Assembly: GCA_946541285.1 (NCBI GenBank)
Contig: CAMNJG010000068.1
Location: 1-7,505 of the forward strand
Length of the DNA: 7,505 nt
Reading direction: 5' to 3'
From: an uncultured Clostridia bacterium
GTDB taxonomy: Bacteria; Bacillota; Clostridia; Peptostreptococcales; Anaerovoracaceae
Part shown: piece after piece, positions 6,572 through 7,505 of the stretch
How positions within the stretch are numbered: position 1 is the first letter of the stretch
How the letters are laid out: every line of letters starts with the position of its first letter
Notes under the pieces: generated by a model
Database searches by the model: none
What the model was told of the DNA's origin: nothing
The model's input: only the letters and a program-made list of their open reading frames with translations
Made by a program: the position numbers and the translations under genes

Positions 6572-6785
6572 CCAACTCTCTCCAGAAATCTGCGACAGGA
6601 GTGGATTGACAACCGCTGTCTAAATATTCTCTGTAAGCTTCATTTGCTACTGCGATGTCAAATTCATCTTCTATTTTTTCAAAAAGAGCTCTTTTGAAGG
6701 CCTCTGCTAAAGAAAAAGAATGGAGTTTCGCGTAACTTTCTGCGAGCTTCCGTTCGTCTTCGGTTAATCGGATCGAAAAAGCCAT
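6552..6785 (-). CDS. RelB-like ribbon-helix-helix antitoxin
   Basis: A 77-residue antitoxin preceding the RelE toxin. Residues 2-8 (AFSIRLT) are the DNA-contacting strand of a ribbon-helix-helix fold; the helices lie at about 9-21 and 25-41 (SFSLAEAFKRALFEKIEDEF). The acidic C-terminal part, ending FWRELDEEISG, should wrap and inhibit the toxin, as is known for RelB/DUF6290-type antitoxins. The start is ATG 6785: GGAGGTG (6791-6797) lies 5 nt upstream. The frame stays open further upstream to 7007, but that extension is antisense to the duplicated hipA fragment and crosses this gene's own promoter, so it is not coding. The palindrome over the -10 box fits autorepression by the RelB-RelE complex. 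Confidence 0.88.
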   Translation of the reverse strand: MAFSIRLTEDERKLAESYAKLHSFSLAEAFKRALFEKIEDEFDIAVANEAYREYLDSGCQSTPVADFWRELDEEISG

Positions 6786-6801
6786 ATCATCACCTCCGTG
6801 T

Positions 6802-6814
6802 AGTACATTGTACT
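6802..6814. promoter_or_regulatory. Palindromic operator of relBE
   Basis: AGTACATTGTACT has perfect 6-bp arms, AGTACA and TGTACT, around one central base. It covers the whole -10 box of the relBE promoter. Ribbon-helix-helix antitoxins typically bind short palindromes in this position, so it is the likely RelB binding site. Confidence 0.6.
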
Positions 6815-6835
6815 TTTGTTCGATGTTGTCGTCAA
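6807..6835 (-). promoter_or_regulatory. Promoter of the relBE operon
   Basis: On the minus strand TTGACG (6835-6830) and TACAAT (6812-6807) are separated by exactly 17 nt, each matching consensus at five of six bases. The -35 box ends one base short of the edge of the second direct repeat at 6837, so the module carries a full promoter up to that edge. Confidence 0.75.
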
Positions 6836-6836
6836 G

Positions 6837-6975
6837 AGGAAGGAATCCTTCTGTCGAGGATCTCCTGAAGGTCGGGCAGAAGGCAGGAATGAAAGAAAAA
6901 ACAAGCCGGCAGATCGCCAGTGAAATCAAGCAGATCGTCCAGGAACAGCTGGGAAAGTATCTGGACGGACAGTAA
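6837..6975 (+). pseudogene. Duplicated 3' fragment of the hipA-like gene
   Basis: About 45 codons identical to the end of the intact hipA-like gene (from GRNPSVEDLL to QEQLGKYLDG), then Gln and TAA instead of Lys and TGA. It has no start codon, ribosome binding site or promoter of its own, lacks every kinase motif, and its left end abuts the relBE promoter. It is not expected to be expressed. Confidence 0.9.
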
Positions 6976-6989
6976 AGAAAAGAAACATA

Positions 6990-7026
6990 AAAAGGACCAG
7001 AGTTCATAGCAGACTCTGGTCTTTTT
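6990..7026. terminator. Bidirectional intrinsic terminator, copy 2
   Basis: Same hairpin as at 6201-6238: GACCAGAGT pairs with ACTCTGGTC, with A-rich and T-rich flanks. One C is lost from the 3' arm, turning one G-C pair into a G-T wobble, which should not abolish function. It now mainly serves the convergent xre gene, whose stop codon lies in its T-rich arm. Confidence 0.85.
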
Positions 7027-7297
7027 ACTTTAGCAGTTCATCTGTGTTTATTTTGAATATGGACGCAATGGCTTTCAATTCAATATCGGTAATGAAGCGC
7101 TGTCCGGATTCCATCCTCTGAACAGCGTTTTTATCGACATCCAGGCCATGGAGCTGAAGAAGCTCCGCAAAGGCTCTTTGCGAGGTTTTCTGCGGTAAAG
7201 ACATACGCAGTTTTCTGATTTTCGATCCACTGAGATTGCATCTGCCATCCGGCGTTTTATTTTTATACAAAGTGGTTCCCTCTGCATGAATTGACAT
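7025..7297 (-). CDS. XRE-family helix-turn-helix regulator
   Basis: A 90-residue Cro/C1-type DNA-binding protein. The core NLSGSKIRKLRMSLPQKTSQ, then RAFAELLQLHGLDVDKNAVQ, RMESGQR and FITDIELKAIASIFKINTDELL, is a full HTH_XRE domain of the type with an extended loop between helices. The annotated start is ATG 7297, but it has no clear ribosome binding site. TTG 7270, preceded by AGAGGGA with 6-nt spacing, is a good alternative and would give 81 residues starting MYKNKTPDG. No effector domain is present, so it is a stand-alone repressor or activator. A 19-bp near-palindrome and a half-site lie just upstream, suggesting autoregulation. It converges on the hipA fragment; it could have been part of the original hipBA locus, but its target is unknown. 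Confidence 0.82.
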   Translation of the reverse strand: MSIHAEGTTLYKNKTPDGRCNLSGSKIRKLRMSLPQKTSQRAFAELLQLHGLDVDKNAVQRMESGQRFITDIELKAIASIFKINTDELLK

Positions 7298-7323
7298 CTA
7301 CTGATTGTTGTTTTTCTTATAAT
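7291..7323 (+). promoter_or_regulatory. Possible plus-strand promoter with long spacer
   Basis: Perfect hexamers TTGACA (7291-7296) and TATAAT (7318-7323) occur, but 21 nt apart, longer than the usual 16-18. On the minus strand the same AT block offers TATTAT (7324-7319), which could serve as the xre -10 box with a weak -35. Which strand is used cannot be decided by eye. Confidence 0.3.
7292..7302. promoter_or_regulatory. Half-site similar to the upstream palindrome
   Basis: TGACATCTACT repeats the left half of the near-palindrome at 7345-7363 (TGACATCTAGT) with one mismatch, 53 bp away. It overlaps the ATG 7297 of the xre gene, which would be odd if that ATG were used and favours the TTG 7270 start. 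Confidence 0.4.
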
Positions 7324-7344
7324 ATGGTAAAATATCAATTAAGA

Positions 7345-7363
7345 TGACATCTAGTAAATGTCA
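7345..7363. promoter_or_regulatory. Near-palindromic operator candidate upstream of xre
   Basis: TGACATCTAGTAAATGTCA reads the same on both strands at 16 of 19 positions, with perfect 6-bp outer arms TGACAT and ATGTCA. It lies 48 bp upstream of ATG 7297 and about 75 bp upstream of a possible plus-strand gene, a typical place for an XRE operator. It also holds a minus-strand TTGACA. Confidence 0.5.
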
Positions 7364-7440
7364 AAATGTGTTTTTTTCTTATTTGACTGCCTCGTCTTGA
7401 ATAAGAGAGACAGTGTTGTATGAGGGAGGGACATTATGAA

Positions 7441-7505
7441 ATGCAGATCACCGGGTTTTCGACAGTTACTGCCCTAAAAAATGTTTTTCCACATGGTCAA
7501 AAGCC
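7441..7505 (+). CDS. Possible start of a plus-strand gene, cut by the window edge
   Basis: From ATG 7441 the frame is open to the window end for 21 codons, beginning MQITGFSTVTALKN. GAGGGAGGG (7422-7430) lies about 10 nt upstream, slightly far for this ATG. A nearer ATG at 7436 is better spaced but its frame stops after 13 codons at 7475. I do not recognise the protein. Its position, divergent from xre with a palindromic site between, would make it a likely regulatory target of xre. Confidence 0.35.
   Translation, partial: MQITGFSTVTALKNVFPHGQK

Larger units (their letters stand above)
6837..7028 (+). repeat. Direct repeat, copy 2 (hipA 3' end plus terminator)
   Basis: Second copy of the segment at 6048-6240. 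It starts with 132 identical bp and stays near-identical through the terminator. Unlike copy 1, it leads directly into an intact convergent xre gene, so it may be the ancestral 3' end of hipA. Together the copies bracket the relBE module. Confidence 0.95.

Noticed and set aside
6552..7007. A longer 151-codon minus-strand reading of the antitoxin gene
   Set aside because: The added N-terminal part is antisense to the duplicated hipA fragment, appears equally antisense to the hipA end at 6218, and crosses the relBE promoter and operator. ATG 6785 has a strong ribosome binding site.
6048..7028. Insertion sequence or transposon bounded by the repeats
   Set aside because: No transposase, no terminal inverted repeats and no short target-site duplication are visible; the repeats are direct and are hipA sequence.

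Overview
The window looks like chromosome of a Gram-positive anaerobe of the Clostridia type. The evidence is strong AGGAGG-type ribosome binding sites, two secreted proteins anchored by triple S-layer homology (SLH) domains, a GH25 muramidase with GBS Bsp-like repeats, and moderate G+C coding sequence. I cannot name genus or species. No rRNA, tRNA, CRISPR array, transposase or integrase is visible.

Positions 1-4659 form a cell-envelope region, all on the plus strand. A good promoter (TTGGAA-17-TATAAT) with a leader of about 100 nt, holding a terminator-like hairpin, precedes a 653-residue SLH-anchored GH25 lysozyme. Next comes a short flavin-reductase-like protein that seems to lack its usual C-terminal tail. 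It is followed 47 nt later by a 621-residue NodB-type polysaccharide deacetylase with two chitobiase-C-terminal-like modules and three SLH domains. The two wall enzymes carry their anchors at opposite ends. They probably act on peptidoglycan or another wall glycan at the cell surface.

Positions 4660-7505 form a toxin-antitoxin and regulator region. A HipB-like XRE protein overlaps a HipA-like Ser/Thr kinase by 17 nt, and the kinase should start at GTG 5056. Their upstream region holds a 10-bp inverted repeat around the promoter. A bidirectional hairpin terminator ends hipA. Beyond it a minus-strand RelB/RelE pair, with its own promoter and palindromic operator, is followed by a second copy of the last ~45 hipA codons plus the same terminator. 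An XRE regulator gene then converges on that terminator.

The main observation is that the RelBE module sits between two ~193-bp direct copies of the hipA 3' end and terminator, offset by 789 bp. The first 132 bp are identical. Downstream of the first terminator there is also a ~10-codon relic of the 3' end of the convergent xre gene. The simplest reading is that the locus was once hipB-hipA > terminator < xre, and that a relBE cassette carrying its own hipA 3' end was inserted, leaving hipA intact and a duplicate fragment behind. No recombinase gene is visible, so the mechanism is inferred. The right end has an AT-rich regulatory stretch with a 19-bp near-palindrome and the possible start of a plus-strand gene cut by the window edge.
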